NCBI RefSeq assembly: GCF_040685555.1
Contig: NZ_JBFBIK010000016.1
Span: 22,176-86,175 of the forward strand
Length of the DNA: 64,000 nt
DNA from: Sphaerisporangium sp040685555
GTDB lineage: Bacteria > Actinomycetota > Actinomycetes > Streptosporangiales > Streptosporangiaceae
Direction: 5' to 3'
The stretch's first letter is position 1. Every line of letters begins with the position of its first letter. The notes under the pieces are model-generated. The model saw only the letters and a program-made list of their open reading frames with translations, was not told the DNA's origin and did not search any database. Both the position numbers and the translations under genes were made by a program. Positions 25,266 to 35,352 of the stretch are shown piece after piece.

Positions 25266-26303
25266 CTACGGCACCGGGCAGGGAAGCGTCGTGCCGGGCG
25301 GCACCGTCCGGTAGCAGGCGGCGCCCGGGCAGACCACCTTCACAGGGTCGTCGAACGCGCCGAGCCCGACCAGGATCGGCTCGTGCCCGAACCGGCGGGC
25401 GGCGATGTCGGCCCAGCCGGGCGCACCGTCCCACACCTCGGGCCGGTCGATCGCCGACGGATCGGCGTCCAGGGCGGACCATTCCAGGTAGGCGAGGTAG
25501 TCGACCTCGCGATGCCACACCGTCAGACGGCGCAGGGAGTCCCCGGTCGACAGCGTGTTCCACGGCTGCGCCCGCGCGGCCAGCGCGCGCAGGAACGCCT
25601 CGCTGACCGCCTCCCTCACCGACCGGGCGGCGGCCGTGGCGATCGTGGTGCCCTCACCGCTGACCCCGACGACCGCGATCTGGAAGTCGGGACCGGGAAG
25701 CACGAACGCCGACATCCGCAGCCCGAGGGCCGGTATCGCGTCGGCCGCCCCGGGAGGGATCAGCAGGTCGAGATGCTGGGACACCCGCAAGAGCGGCATC
25801 CGCGGGCTCGTCCACCAGCGCGTGACCATGTCGTGGGCCAGCAGGTCGGCGATCGCGCCGGACACGCCGTCCGGGGCCTGGTCCTCCAGCACGCCGACCG
25901 CGGTGGGCTCGACCCGGCAGTCCCGGTCGCCCATCCACACGACCTCGGCCGGCAGGTCGTACCGCTCCTGGCTCAGCAGGCCGATGCCGCTCACGCGCGC
26001 GTGGTGATCCGGCGGGGGCTCCGGCATGAAGTCCGAAAGGCACAACTCCCTGCCGTCGCGGACGGCGCCGCGCCGCGCGCCGCCGTCCGGGAGCAGGTGC
26101 AGGGCGTCCAGAGCCGAGGCCCGGACCCGGGCCCTGCCGCGCGCGACCTCCGGCGAGAAGCCCGCCGACACGGTCACGACCCCGGACTCCCGCCGGTGCG
26201 CGTACGCCAGGTAGACCTCTCCGCCGAGGCATTCGGCGATCTCTTCCAGATGTACCGGCGACCGCGACGCCGAAATCGCTGAGATGTCAGGTGTGGGCGC
26301 CAT
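25266..26303 (-). CDS. Divergent YcaO-like protein
   Basis: A 345-residue protein. YcaO enzymes use ATP to activate peptide backbones for azoline, thioamide or amidine formation. Three blocks fit the fold: VTVSAGFSPEVARGRARVRASALDAL (residues 43-68), GAIADLLAHDMVTRWW (149-164) and ATAAARSVREAVSEAFLRAL (222-241). The end is KVVCPGAACYR then PCPVP at 341-345, a PxPxP tail as in many YcaO cyclodehydratases. However, the usual SALxEAxER and ExxERD residues that hold Mg-ATP read SALDAL and LLAHD, so ATP binding may be weak or lost. The ATG at 26303 has GAGGAG 7 bases upstream. No E1-like partner or SagB-type dehydrogenase is nearby. The fold call is from pattern only. Confidence 0.6.
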   Translation of the reverse strand: MAPTPDISAISASRSPVHLEEIAECLGGEVYLAYAHRRESGVVTVSAGFSPEVARGRARVRASALDALHLLPDGGARRGAVRDGRELCLSDFMPEPPPDHHARVSGIGLLSQERYDLPAEVVWMGDRDCRVEPTAVGVLEDQAPDGVSGAIADLLAHDMVTRWWTSPRMPLLRVSQHLDLLIPPGAADAIPALGLRMSAFVLPGPDFQIAVVGVSGEGTTIATAAARSVREAVSEAFLRALAARAQPWNTLSTGDSLRRLTVWHREVDYLAYLEWSALDADPSAIDRPEVWDGAPGWADIAARRFGHEPILVGLGAFDDPVKVVCPGAACYRTVPPGTTLPCPVP

Positions 26304-26972
26304 CAGTCACTCCTCGCGACGGATCCCGGACTACCGAGGGTCCTCTCGTGAAGGCCCTCGGCTAGCGGCCGACTGCCGCCGCCGGAAGGGTCTTGCCATT
26401 AGCCAGGCCGCGAGCCGGGCCTCCCCGGCATCCAGCACCCCGATTAGTGTCGCGGATCATACAGAGGTGCTGACACAGCACCAGTAGAACACGCCTCGTG
26501 AAGGACGCGTCAACATGAAAGGAGTGATCCAGCAACATGGAAGAAGAGACACCGGGTCAGCGACCCGGACCGCACCTCGCGCCATTGCCGGAGTAATGTT
26601 CACGCTCGATTCTTCAATGGGTGTTCGACAGTGCTTCCACAATACACGTGGAATCGGCGCCCGCCGGCTGTCGCAACCCCTGCCCTCCGGTATGGGAATC
26701 CGCTCACACTAAAGCCTCGCATTAAACGATAAAGGGGAACCCCAGTGTGCGACAAGACCCCAGAAAGGGGGAATACACCACGACCCTCGCGACTTTCGGA
26801 AATCATCAGGGAATGCCAGCGGCCTGGCGAGCGCGCCGGGTCCCGGTTAAGACGGGCATTCCGGTGCGATCGCCAGGCCGTGGGATGTCACAGTGCCCGC
26901 GAAGGCTCTTCGGCCCCGGCCGGGCTTCACCCGGCACGGTCACCTCGCCGGGATCAGGCTCCCGGCCACCTG
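26304..26972. other. Gap of about 670 bases with no firm gene
   Basis: The region is less GC-rich than its neighbours. The best small ORF is 26515-26712 on the plus strand (65 residues, basic, starting MKGVIQQHGRRDTG), with GAAGGA 9 bases upstream. A 19-codon frame from 26537 (MEEETPGQRPGPH) overlaps it in another frame. Neither has a recognised relative. Promoters for the YcaO-like gene (leftwards) may lie here. Confidence 0.3.
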
Positions 26973-27407
26973 TCAGGCGGCGCCGCGGGGGCTGTTCTGG
27001 TAGGCGGCGAGCTTCCACTCGCCCTCGTGCCGGGCGACGACCCATGTGGCCCGGATGGCGCTCTCGTCGGAGAGCTCGGTCTCGCCGGCGCCGATCACGC
27101 CGCCGACGGTGATCACCAGGGCGGAGTCGTCGCTGAGGAACCGCACGTCGATGGGCTGCCCGGTTACCTGGGTGCCCTTGTACGGGCCCTGGAAGGCGCC
27201 TGCCATGAAGGCCTCGATCTGGTCGGCGCCCTTGCGGTAGAAGCCGGGAAGGATCATGGTCCCGTCCGGCGTGAAGACGTCGGCGAAGGCCTTGGCGTCC
27301 TGGTGCGCCCACGCGGCGACGATGCGCCCGGGGACCGAGACCACGGCGGCCTTGTCCGCCTCGGTGACGCCGGCGTCGATGGTCGCTGAGGAATTGGATG
27401 TGGCCAT
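26973..27407 (-). CDS. SgcJ/EcaC-family protein (SnoaL-like fold)
   Basis: A 144-residue cone-fold protein from the ATG at 27407. Family signs are VSVPGRIVAAWAHQDAKAFADVFTPDGTMILPG, the FYRKGADQIEAFMAGAFQGPYKG stretch and the ATWVVARHEGEWKLAAYQNSP ending. The family is named for SgcJ of the C-1027 enediyne locus but is also widespread elsewhere, and its biochemical role is not settled. It precedes nothing on its strand and follows the acyl-CoA-dehydrogenase-like gene by 64 bases, so the two are likely one unit. Its presence beside other Sgc-like genes is notable but not proof of an enediyne. Confidence 0.85.
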   Translation of the reverse strand: MATSNSSATIDAGVTEADKAAVVSVPGRIVAAWAHQDAKAFADVFTPDGTMILPGFYRKGADQIEAFMAGAFQGPYKGTQVTGQPIDVRFLSDDSALVITVGGVIGAGETELSDESAIRATWVVARHEGEWKLAAYQNSPRGAA

Positions 27408-27471
27408 GGTCAACCCTTCTCCGTGAGAGGCGATGCTGATAGAAGATGGCGAACGGGCGTCCGCCCGCCGA

Positions 27472-28656
27472 TCAGATGTAGAGCGTGTTGGGCTCGAGAC
27501 CGCACAGGATCCGGCCGTACAGCTCGGCGTTGGTGTTGGGGTGCATCAGGGCGTGCAGGTTGACCGCCTGGATGTCACGGGCGATGCGCTGGATCGGCAC
27601 GTGGCTGTAGATCGACCCTCCGCCGCTGGCCGTGTTGAAGATGTCCACGGCCTCCTTCGCCAGCCTGCACACCGCGCCCATGTCGGCGCGTGCCCTGGCT
27701 CGCTCCTCCAGCGTCCACGCCGCGCCCTCGACGCCCTTGGTGTCGACCAGGGACGTCAGGCGGTGGGCGTGGAACTCGGCCTCGTCGATCTTCATCGACG
27801 CGTCCGCCACCTGCAGGTGGGTCAGCGGGGCCTCGCTCTGGCTGCCGTAGCCGGTGTAGGTGATCTTGCGCTCGGGAAGCCGCTCCAGGAACGTCTCCTT
27901 GGCGCCCTTGGCCATGCCGACCACGGTCCCGACCGAGGAGGCCGAGGCGACCGGGAGCAGCGGGGTCCGGTAGATCGGCCGCTCGGCGTTGGCCTGCGAG
28001 GCCGACTGGCCCTGCAGCACCGCGCCGAGGTGCAGCACACGCTCGGACGGGATGAAGACGTCCTGCGCGATCGTGCTGACGCTGCCGGTGCCCTTCAGGC
28101 CCGCCGTGTACCAGTCGTCGGCGATCTGCAGGTCGGAGATCGGGACCAGCGCCATGATCGGCGCGGGCTCGCCCTCCCCTCCTACCAGGATCGCGACGAC
28201 GACCTGCCAGTGGCTGTGCAGGGCGCCGCTGATGAAGCCCCACTTGCCGTTGACGACGATGCCGCCCTCGACCGGCGCGGCCATCGCGGTCGGGCTCAGC
28301 GTCCCGCACACCCGCACGTCAGGGGTCGAGAACACCTCGTCCTGGACCTGGTCGGGGAACAAACACGCCATCCACGTCGGGATCCAGTACACCGACGCCA
28401 CCCACGAGGTGGACCCATCGGCCCTGCCGAGCTCCGACGCCACGTCGACCAGCGTGCGGGTGTCGGACTCGTAGCCGCCGTAGCGGATGGGCACCCTCAG
28501 CTTGAAGACGCCGGCGTCGGCGAGGGCCTCGATGGACTCCTCGTGAATGCGCCGGTTCTCCTCCGCCCAGGCCGCGTTCTTGCGCAGAACGGGCACCAGT
28601 TCGGACGCACGACGAGCAAGCTGTTCCCGCGTCGGAACATCGGTCGTCAGCACCAT
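27472..28656 (-). CDS. Acyl-CoA-dehydrogenase-like flavin monooxygenase
   Basis: A 394-residue protein of the acyl-CoA dehydrogenase fold closest in pattern to group D flavin hydroxylases (HsaA type). Visible are LADAGVFKLRVPIRYGGYE, ELGRADGSTSWVAS, a beta-barrel NGKWGFISGALHSHW and the C-terminal helical bundle with ASGGGSIYSHVPIQRIARDI. Such enzymes use reduced FMN/FAD from a separate reductase to hydroxylate aromatic or carrier-bound substrates. No reductase gene was found in the window. AGGAGG lies just before the ATG. It diverges from the HpaB-type gene across 410 bases and shares its general type with 48836-50083. Confidence 0.87.
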   Translation of the reverse strand: MVLTTDVPTREQLARRASELVPVLRKNAAWAEENRRIHEESIEALADAGVFKLRVPIRYGGYESDTRTLVDVASELGRADGSTSWVASVYWIPTWMACLFPDQVQDEVFSTPDVRVCGTLSPTAMAAPVEGGIVVNGKWGFISGALHSHWQVVVAILVGGEGEPAPIMALVPISDLQIADDWYTAGLKGTGSVSTIAQDVFIPSERVLHLGAVLQGQSASQANAERPIYRTPLLPVASASSVGTVVGMAKGAKETFLERLPERKITYTGYGSQSEAPLTHLQVADASMKIDEAEFHAHRLTSLVDTKGVEGAAWTLEERARARADMGAVCRLAKEAVDIFNTASGGGSIYSHVPIQRIARDIQAVNLHALMHPNTNAELYGRILCGLEPNTLYI

Positions 28657-29066
28657 ATCCTCCTAAAAGAATCCGACGAGAATGTGCGGCGCCGGCAAGA
28701 TGCGCGCCGGATGGCCGGAACCCAAACGTGGCCGGATGGCCGTCCGCCGATGCTCACCATTCGAAGTTCGCATTCCCGCCCGGCTCGCGCATCTTCTGGA
28801 TTGCGGGGCCACCGCCGGGCCGGGGACAGACCGCAACGTGAGAGATGCCCACGGAAATCCCCGGTGTGAGGATTAAGGTCCGCAACAGGCTTGCGGTGTG
28901 CCCGTCCATCAACGTCGGCGAGCGGGACGTGTCGTCGACAACACTCCGGCTCCGGCCGTTTACCCGACCCCTTTCCTGCCGGCGCGCGCGTGCGATCGCG
29001 GACTTTCTTCGAGCGCGTCCCATTGACAGCCACGCTCGACAGCTACCGATTCATCGAGGAGTTGAG
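28657..29066. promoter_or_regulatory. Divergent intergenic region of 410 bases
   Basis: It separates the acyl-CoA-dehydrogenase-like gene (leftwards) from the HpaB-type gene (rightwards) and should hold both promoters. No convincing promoter boxes or small genes were identified by eye. Confidence 0.4.
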
Positions 29067-30674
<1,608 letters not shown>

Positions 30675-30696
30675 GCACGACCCACCACAGACCGGG

Positions 30697-30723
30697 ACCA
30701 CCGATGCGCCGCGCATCGGTGGT
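30697..30723 (+). terminator. Hairpin terminator after the HpaB-type gene
   Basis: ACCACCGATGCG and CGCATCGGTGGT form a perfect 12-bp stem with a 3-base loop, 22 bases after the stop. A following ctcgtcgtgtt stretch has moderate T content. Confidence 0.8.
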
Positions 30724-30755
30724 CTCGTCGTGTTCCCCCGCGCGTCCCAGCCCGG

Positions 30756-30795
30756 CCCGGTCGCGTACGGCCCGGTCGCGTACGGCCCGCGGGAA
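30756..30795. repeat. Two 15-nt tandem copies
   Basis: ggcccggtcgcgtac occurs twice head to tail, followed by ggcccg. Non-coding gap between convergent genes. Position given to within a few bases. Confidence 0.6.
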
Positions 30796-30852
30796 CGGCG
30801 AGGTCCGCGAACCGGCGAGGCCGGGGAAGATCCAGGTCAGGGAACGCGAAAC

Positions 30853-30874
30853 GGCGGAGGTGGTCACCTCCGCC
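30853..30874 (-). terminator. Hairpin terminator after the PhyH-type gene
   Basis: GGCGGAGGTG and CACCTCCGCC are perfect 10-bp arms around a 2-base centre. It lies 19 bases beyond the 3' end of the minus-strand operon ending with the dioxygenase. Confidence 0.75.
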
Positions 30875-30892
30875 GCTTGGAACGCTCGCCGG

Positions 30893-31768
30893 TTACGCCG
30901 TGGCCACCGGAGCCGCCGCGGCCGGGATCAGGTCGCCGCCGGCCGCAAGGACCGAGTACGGGTCCTCCATCTCGTACCAGCCGAGGCCCGGCGGGCAGCG
31001 GTCGTAGCCGAGGAGCCGCCGCACCTCCTCCGGGTAGGCCAGCACCGCCTCCTTCGGCACCGCAAGGTACTGGTTCTCCTCCTGGCGGAGGTTGCCGAGG
31101 TCCAGCGCGAGGGTCATGCCGGTGCGCGGGTTGTCGGTGGTGTTGCGCCCGCCGCCGTGGTAGACGCCGCCGAGCCAGATCAGGCCCGATCCGGCGGGCA
31201 TCTCGGTCGGGAACGCCTCCGAGGCCTCGGGGGCGCGCTCGTCGTCCCAGTGATGGCTGCCCGGGATGACCAGCGTGCCGCCGTTCTCCGCGGTGAACTC
31301 GCTCATGGCGACCATCAACTGCACCCGGCTCGTCGGGCCGGGGTGGCGGCGCAGGTGCAGCGCGTCGTCCCGGTGCAGGGGCTGTTTGCCCTGGCCCGAG
31401 TGGATCTGGATCAGCTGGGTGCCGCTGATCTGGATGGTCGGGGTCATCTCCACCCGCGACTTGCCGATCCACATGGGCACCGGCTTCTGCATGATCTCGC
31501 GTGCGGCCCCGAGGTAGAGGCGCTGCGTCACTACGGGCGTCAGATGGGTCGTGCGGGCGAACAGCGACGACACCCGCCGGGTCCGCTTGCCGTTGTACCA
31601 GTCCTCACCGTAGGCGCAGGCGTCGAGGGCCGGCTGGAAGTCGTCCCACAGCGCGGCCAGCGTGGCGTCGTCGACGAAGTTCTCGACGATCACGCCTCCG
31701 TCGCGCTCCAGGATCTCAACGACCTCACCGAGGTCGGCATCGGGCTGCACCCGGATCAGGCCCGCCAT
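30893..31768 (-). CDS. Phytanoyl-CoA dioxygenase (PhyH)-family oxygenase
   Basis: A 291-residue Fe(II)/2-oxoglutarate-type oxygenase from the ATG at 31768. The iron-binding HxD is in PLHRDDALHLRR and the distal His in GGVYHGGGRNTTDNPRTGM, where the Arg would hold 2-oxoglutarate. A LVIPGSHHWDDER segment between them is typical. Members hydroxylate or halogenate small acids and carrier-bound amino acids. Here the HxD Asp is kept, so hydroxylation rather than halogenation is expected. It is the last gene of the minus-strand operon after the intact carrier, which makes a carrier-bound aryl-beta-amino acid a reasonable substrate (inference). Confidence 0.88.
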   Translation of the reverse strand: MAGLIRVQPDADLGEVVEILERDGGVIVENFVDDATLAALWDDFQPALDACAYGEDWYNGKRTRRVSSLFARTTHLTPVVTQRLYLGAAREIMQKPVPMWIGKSRVEMTPTIQISGTQLIQIHSGQGKQPLHRDDALHLRRHPGPTSRVQLMVAMSEFTAENGGTLVIPGSHHWDDERAPEASEAFPTEMPAGSGLIWLGGVYHGGGRNTTDNPRTGMTLALDLGNLRQEENQYLAVPKEAVLAYPEEVRRLLGYDRCPPGLGWYEMEDPYSVLAAGGDLIPAAAAPVATA

Positions 31769-31857
31769 CGGGACCACCTTTCCTCACAGAGTTGTTCGTA
31801 CGGCCGTGCGGCGGCCAGGCTCCCGCACGGCCGTCACGGATGTCCCGTGCGGCGCGG

Positions 31858-32133
31858 TCACGCCCTCGACGGGTTGCCGGCCTTCGCGACGACGGTGCGG
31901 ATGAAGCCCGCGAGGTCCGGGTCCTCCTCGAAGATGTCGCCGACCTCGACCCAGATGCCGAGCTCGCCCTCGACCCGCGAGGCGAGCCGGTTCGCCGAGA
32001 TCGACTCGCCGTTCAGCTCGAAGAACGTCTCGTCCTCGTGGCCGGCCGGCACCTGGAGGACGTCCCTCCAGATGGCCTCGACCTTCGCCTCGATCGTGGC
32101 GACGCTGAGCTCCCCGCTCTGCTCTGTACTCAT
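31858..32133 (-). CDS. Free-standing peptidyl carrier protein (SgcC2-like)
   Basis: A 91-residue carrier protein. The phosphopantetheine site is FFELNGESISANRL with Ser44 in place. Helix II and III features VEGELGIWVEVGDIFEEDPDL follow. It resembles free PCPs that hold beta-tyrosine-type units while tailoring enzymes act. The neighbours fit: aminomutase and free condensation protein upstream, dioxygenase downstream, hydroxylase on the facing strand. The PPTase at 14741 is the likely activating enzyme. It is the active twin of the Ser-less carrier at 13769. Confidence 0.92.
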   Translation of the reverse strand: MSTEQSGELSVATIEAKVEAIWRDVLQVPAGHEDETFFELNGESISANRLASRVEGELGIWVEVGDIFEEDPDLAGFIRTVVAKAGNPSRA

Positions 32134-32194
32134 TCGCTGTCCTCTCGCTTGCCTGGCAAGCCTTCTCGGTCGTTCAACGGTGTGTCGCGGTTGG

Positions 32195-33565
32195 TCAGGT
32201 CCATCGCACGGGCACGTCCGGGGCGGTCACCGTGCTCTCCAGCACCCGGTGGAACTCCGACGCCATGTCGATGATCGTGCTCTCGTCGAAGAGGTTGCTG
32301 TTGAAGCCGAGGGTGCCGACGATGTCGCCGGTGGAGTCGATCTCCAGGTGCCACATCGCGCCGTCCGGGATGTCGCCGCCCACGGCCTGCGACAGCAGCC
32401 GCCGGTGGATCTCGGAGTAGGTGAGGTCCCCGGCCGACTCGGAGGTGGCGAGCGGGGAGCGGAAGACCTGGAAGGCGCACACGGCGTGGTCGTCGGCGAA
32501 CGAGGGAAGCATGAGCTCGGGCGCGACCCCCATGACCTCGGCGAAGGGGATGTCGTTGCTCCAGGCCTCGATGCAGGTGGCCCGGGTGCGCTCGACGGCC
32601 TCCCGGAAGGTGCCGCACCCCGCGAGGTCGACCCGCAGGGGGACGAAGTTGAAGAAGGATCCGACCGTGTCGTGGAACCGCATCTGGGCGCGACCGGAGG
32701 TGAACGTCGGGACCACGATGTCGGTGGTCCCCGTCGTCTTGCGGAGCAGCGTGGCGTAGACGGCGAGCAGCACCATGAAGGGCGAGCTGCGCGTGCTCTT
32801 GGAGATCTCGAGGACCTTGGCCGTCAGCTCGGCGGGCAGCCAGAAGCGGTGCCACGCCGTCGTCTTCGGAAGCCCGGCCGACCGCAGGTGGTCGGTGGGG
32901 GTGGCGAGGATGCTCCCGCCCGCCAGCTTTTCCCGCCAGTACTCGCGCTTCGTGTTCGCGGCGGCGCCGGCCTCGCTCGTCTGCCAGCGGGCGAACTCCT
33001 GGTACTGGGAAACTTCGGGAAGCTCCACCGCGTGCCCCGTGCGGGCCGCGTAGAAGCCGGCGAGGTCGCGCATGATCAGGCGCATGGACCACTCGTCGGC
33101 GGCCGTGTGGTGGGCGATCAGCACGAGGATCGAGTCGTCGTCGGCGAACCGGCCGAGCACCGCCTGCAGGAGGGGCAGCTCCCGGACGCCGTAGTCGCCG
33201 GTCTCGATCTCGACGAGCAGCTCCTCCGCGCGCAGCTCGCGCCCGTCGGGGGCGACGTCGGTGAAGTCGTGCGTGACCAGGATGGGAGAAGAGGGCGGGA
33301 CGACCTTCTGGTACCTGTCGTCATCGTCCCTGACGATCAGCGTGCGGAGCGCCTCGTGGCGGGCCACGACGTCGTCCAGGGCGTCCTGCAGGATGCCGGC
33401 CTCGATCCTCCCGCTGACGCGCCAGCCGCACACGATGTTGTACTTGGGGCCGAACGGTCCCTCGTCCTCGCCCCTGTCGAAATTGAAGAGGAATTGCTGG
33501 TTGAAGGAGAGCGGAATTCGCTCCGCCACGTCGCTCGGTGTGTGCGGTGCCTCAGAAATGGTCAT
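32195..33565 (-). CDS. Free-standing NRPS condensation enzyme (SgcC5-like)
   Basis: A 456-residue condensation-domain protein. The catalytic motif reads LIAHHTAADEWSM: His152, His153 and Asp157 are present, with Glu in place of the usual Gly. Other C-domain blocks are PLSFNQQFLFNF, RHEALRTLIV, TFTSGRAQMRFHDTVGSFFNFVPLRVDL and FNSNLFDESTI. In C-1027, SgcC5 joins a carrier-bound beta-tyrosine to an alcohol or amine acceptor outside an assembly line. A similar job is likely here, either releasing the unit from the carrier encoded 61 bases downstream or standing in for the defective C domain of the C-A-T protein. Not fused to A or T. Confidence 0.92.
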   Translation of the reverse strand: MTISEAPHTPSDVAERIPLSFNQQFLFNFDRGEDEGPFGPKYNIVCGWRVSGRIEAGILQDALDDVVARHEALRTLIVRDDDDRYQKVVPPSSPILVTHDFTDVAPDGRELRAEELLVEIETGDYGVRELPLLQAVLGRFADDDSILVLIAHHTAADEWSMRLIMRDLAGFYAARTGHAVELPEVSQYQEFARWQTSEAGAAANTKREYWREKLAGGSILATPTDHLRSAGLPKTTAWHRFWLPAELTAKVLEISKSTRSSPFMVLLAVYATLLRKTTGTTDIVVPTFTSGRAQMRFHDTVGSFFNFVPLRVDLAGCGTFREAVERTRATCIEAWSNDIPFAEVMGVAPELMLPSFADDHAVCAFQVFRSPLATSESAGDLTYSEIHRRLLSQAVGGDIPDGAMWHLEIDSTGDIVGTLGFNSNLFDESTIIDMASEFHRVLESTVTAPDVPVRWT

Positions 33566-33738
33566 GATGCGCCACGTCCTCCTTCAGGTCCTCGTGCGAG
33601 ATCGGCACCGCCGGGCTCGGTGCGTAAAGTCAATTCCCGGGGGAATCGGCCGGCTCGGGGTATCTCGTCCAGCCATATCGACTGTACAAACCCCGAGCCG
33701 GATTGCGGTTCTTCTGAAATGCCGAGTGACGCCGCGGA

Positions 33739-35352
33739 TCAGCGCAGTTCGACGTTTGCGCTCACGGGCGCCTGGAGGAACTCCCCGCGGGACACCGCGG
33801 CGGCTATGACCTCGAGGTCGTCGGACATGTACCGGTCGTGGTCCAGGGTCGGCACCAGCGACCGGACGAGCTCGTAGGTGGCCTTGCCGACCGGGCTGAG
33901 CTGGTCGTACCGGCCGGACACGTCCACCGCCTGCGCCGCGGCGAGGAACTCCACGGCGAGGATGCGGTTGTTGTTCGACAGCACCCTGCGGGCGTTGCGG
34001 GCCGCGATGAGGCCCATGCTGACGACGTCCTGGTTGTCGCCGTTGGACGGGACGCTCTGGGTGCTGGCCGGGCCGATGGTCCGGTTCTCGGCGACCAGGG
34101 CCGTCGCCGGGTACTGCGCTCCGGCGAAGCCGCTGTTCAGGCCGGGGTCCCCCGCCACCAGGAACTCGGGGAGCCCGTCGCTGAGGTGACGGTTCAGCAG
34201 GCGGTTGGTGCGGCGCTCGGAGAACACCCCGAGCTGGGTGAGCGCGATGGTGACGTAGTCCATCGCGAACGCGATCGGCTGGCCGTGGAAGTTGGCGCCG
34301 TGGAAGATCTCCTCCCCGGCGAAGAACAGCGGGTTGTCGTTGGAGGAGTTCAGCTCGATCCTGAGTTTCTCCGCGGCGTGGTACAGGGTGTCCCTGACCG
34401 CGCCGACCACCTGCGGGATGGCGCGCAGCGTGTACGCCTTCTGGATGTACACCTCGGTACGGTGCACGCCGTCGCCCGACTTCTGCTCGGCCGCCTGCCG
34501 CCGGAGCTCGGCATGCTCCAGCGTGAGCCCGCTCCCCCGTATGAGCGCCCGCATGTTCGCCGCGGTGTCCATCTGGCCCTGGTGCGGGCGGGCGATGTCG
34601 TGCCCCTGGGACAGGAACGGGCTGGTCGAGCCGCGCAGGGTCTCGACCACGAGCGCCGTGACGATCTCGGCCTGCCGCACCTGGCTGAGGGCCCGGTCCA
34701 CGACCAGGGACCCGACACCGGTCATGCCGGAGGTGCCGTTGATGAGCGACAGGCCCTCTTTGAAGCGGAGCTGCAGCGGCTCGATGCCGTGCTCCCGCAG
34801 GACCGCGCCGGTCTCCACCCGCTTGCCGTCGCGCAGGACGTACCCCTCGCCGATGAGCGTGGTGGCGACGTGGGCCAGCGTCGCGAGGTCGCCGCTGGCG
34901 CCCAGCGAGCCGATCTCCGGGATGGCCGGGGAGATCCCCAGGTTGAGGTACAGCGCGAGGCGTTCCAGCAGTTCGGGCCGGACCGCGGAGTAGCCCCTGG
35001 CGAGAGCGTTTAACCGGGCGGCGAGGATCGCCCTGGACTCGTCCTCGGCGAACAGCGGGCCGACGCCGGCGCTGTGGCTGCGCACCAGGTTGGTCTGGAG
35101 CTCGACCTCCTTGGAGGTGTCGACGAGCATGTAGATCATCTCGCCGTAACCCGTCGTCACACCGTAGACCGGGATGTTCTGGCGCACGGTGTCCTCGAAC
35201 ATCGCCCGGCTGGTGGCGGCCCTGGCCAGAGCCGCCGGGGCCACGGTGCACGTCGCCCAGTCCTCTGCGACCTTCCGGACATCGGCGATTTCCAGGCTCT
35301 CGCCATCGAAATCAACGGAGATCTCGGTTTCGACCAGAGTCACGTTTCTCAC
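33739..35352 (-). CDS. MIO-dependent tyrosine 2,3-aminomutase (SgcC4-like)
   Basis: A 537-residue member of the aromatic ammonia-lyase/aminomutase family. The cofactor MIO forms from Ala152-Ser153-Gly154 in GSLGASGDLA, and the catalytic Tyr63 is in PVYGVTTGYGEM. These are the same residue numbers I recall for SgcC4. Long stretches such as LVRSHSAGVGPLF, GVFSERRTNRLLNRHL and ASTQSVPSNGDNQDVVSMGL agree with tyrosine aminomutases of enediyne loci more than with histidine ammonia-lyase. Expected reaction: L-tyrosine to beta-tyrosine in the cytoplasm. The GTG start at 35352 overlaps the TGA of the C-A-T gene (GTGA), so both are co-translated. Confidence 0.92.
   Translation of the reverse strand: MRNVTLVETEISVDFDGESLEIADVRKVAEDWATCTVAPAALARAATSRAMFEDTVRQNIPVYGVTTGYGEMIYMLVDTSKEVELQTNLVRSHSAGVGPLFAEDESRAILAARLNALARGYSAVRPELLERLALYLNLGISPAIPEIGSLGASGDLATLAHVATTLIGEGYVLRDGKRVETGAVLREHGIEPLQLRFKEGLSLINGTSGMTGVGSLVVDRALSQVRQAEIVTALVVETLRGSTSPFLSQGHDIARPHQGQMDTAANMRALIRGSGLTLEHAELRRQAAEQKSGDGVHRTEVYIQKAYTLRAIPQVVGAVRDTLYHAAEKLRIELNSSNDNPLFFAGEEIFHGANFHGQPIAFAMDYVTIALTQLGVFSERRTNRLLNRHLSDGLPEFLVAGDPGLNSGFAGAQYPATALVAENRTIGPASTQSVPSNGDNQDVVSMGLIAARNARRVLSNNNRILAVEFLAAAQAVDVSGRYDQLSPVGKATYELVRSLVPTLDHDRYMSDDLEVIAAAVSRGEFLQAPVSANVELR

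Noticed and set aside
26515..26712. 65-codon ORF between the YcaO-like and SgcJ-like genes
   Set aside because: A plausible ribosome site, but basic low-complexity composition and no relation to the GTTWD peptides. Kept only as a note on the gap.
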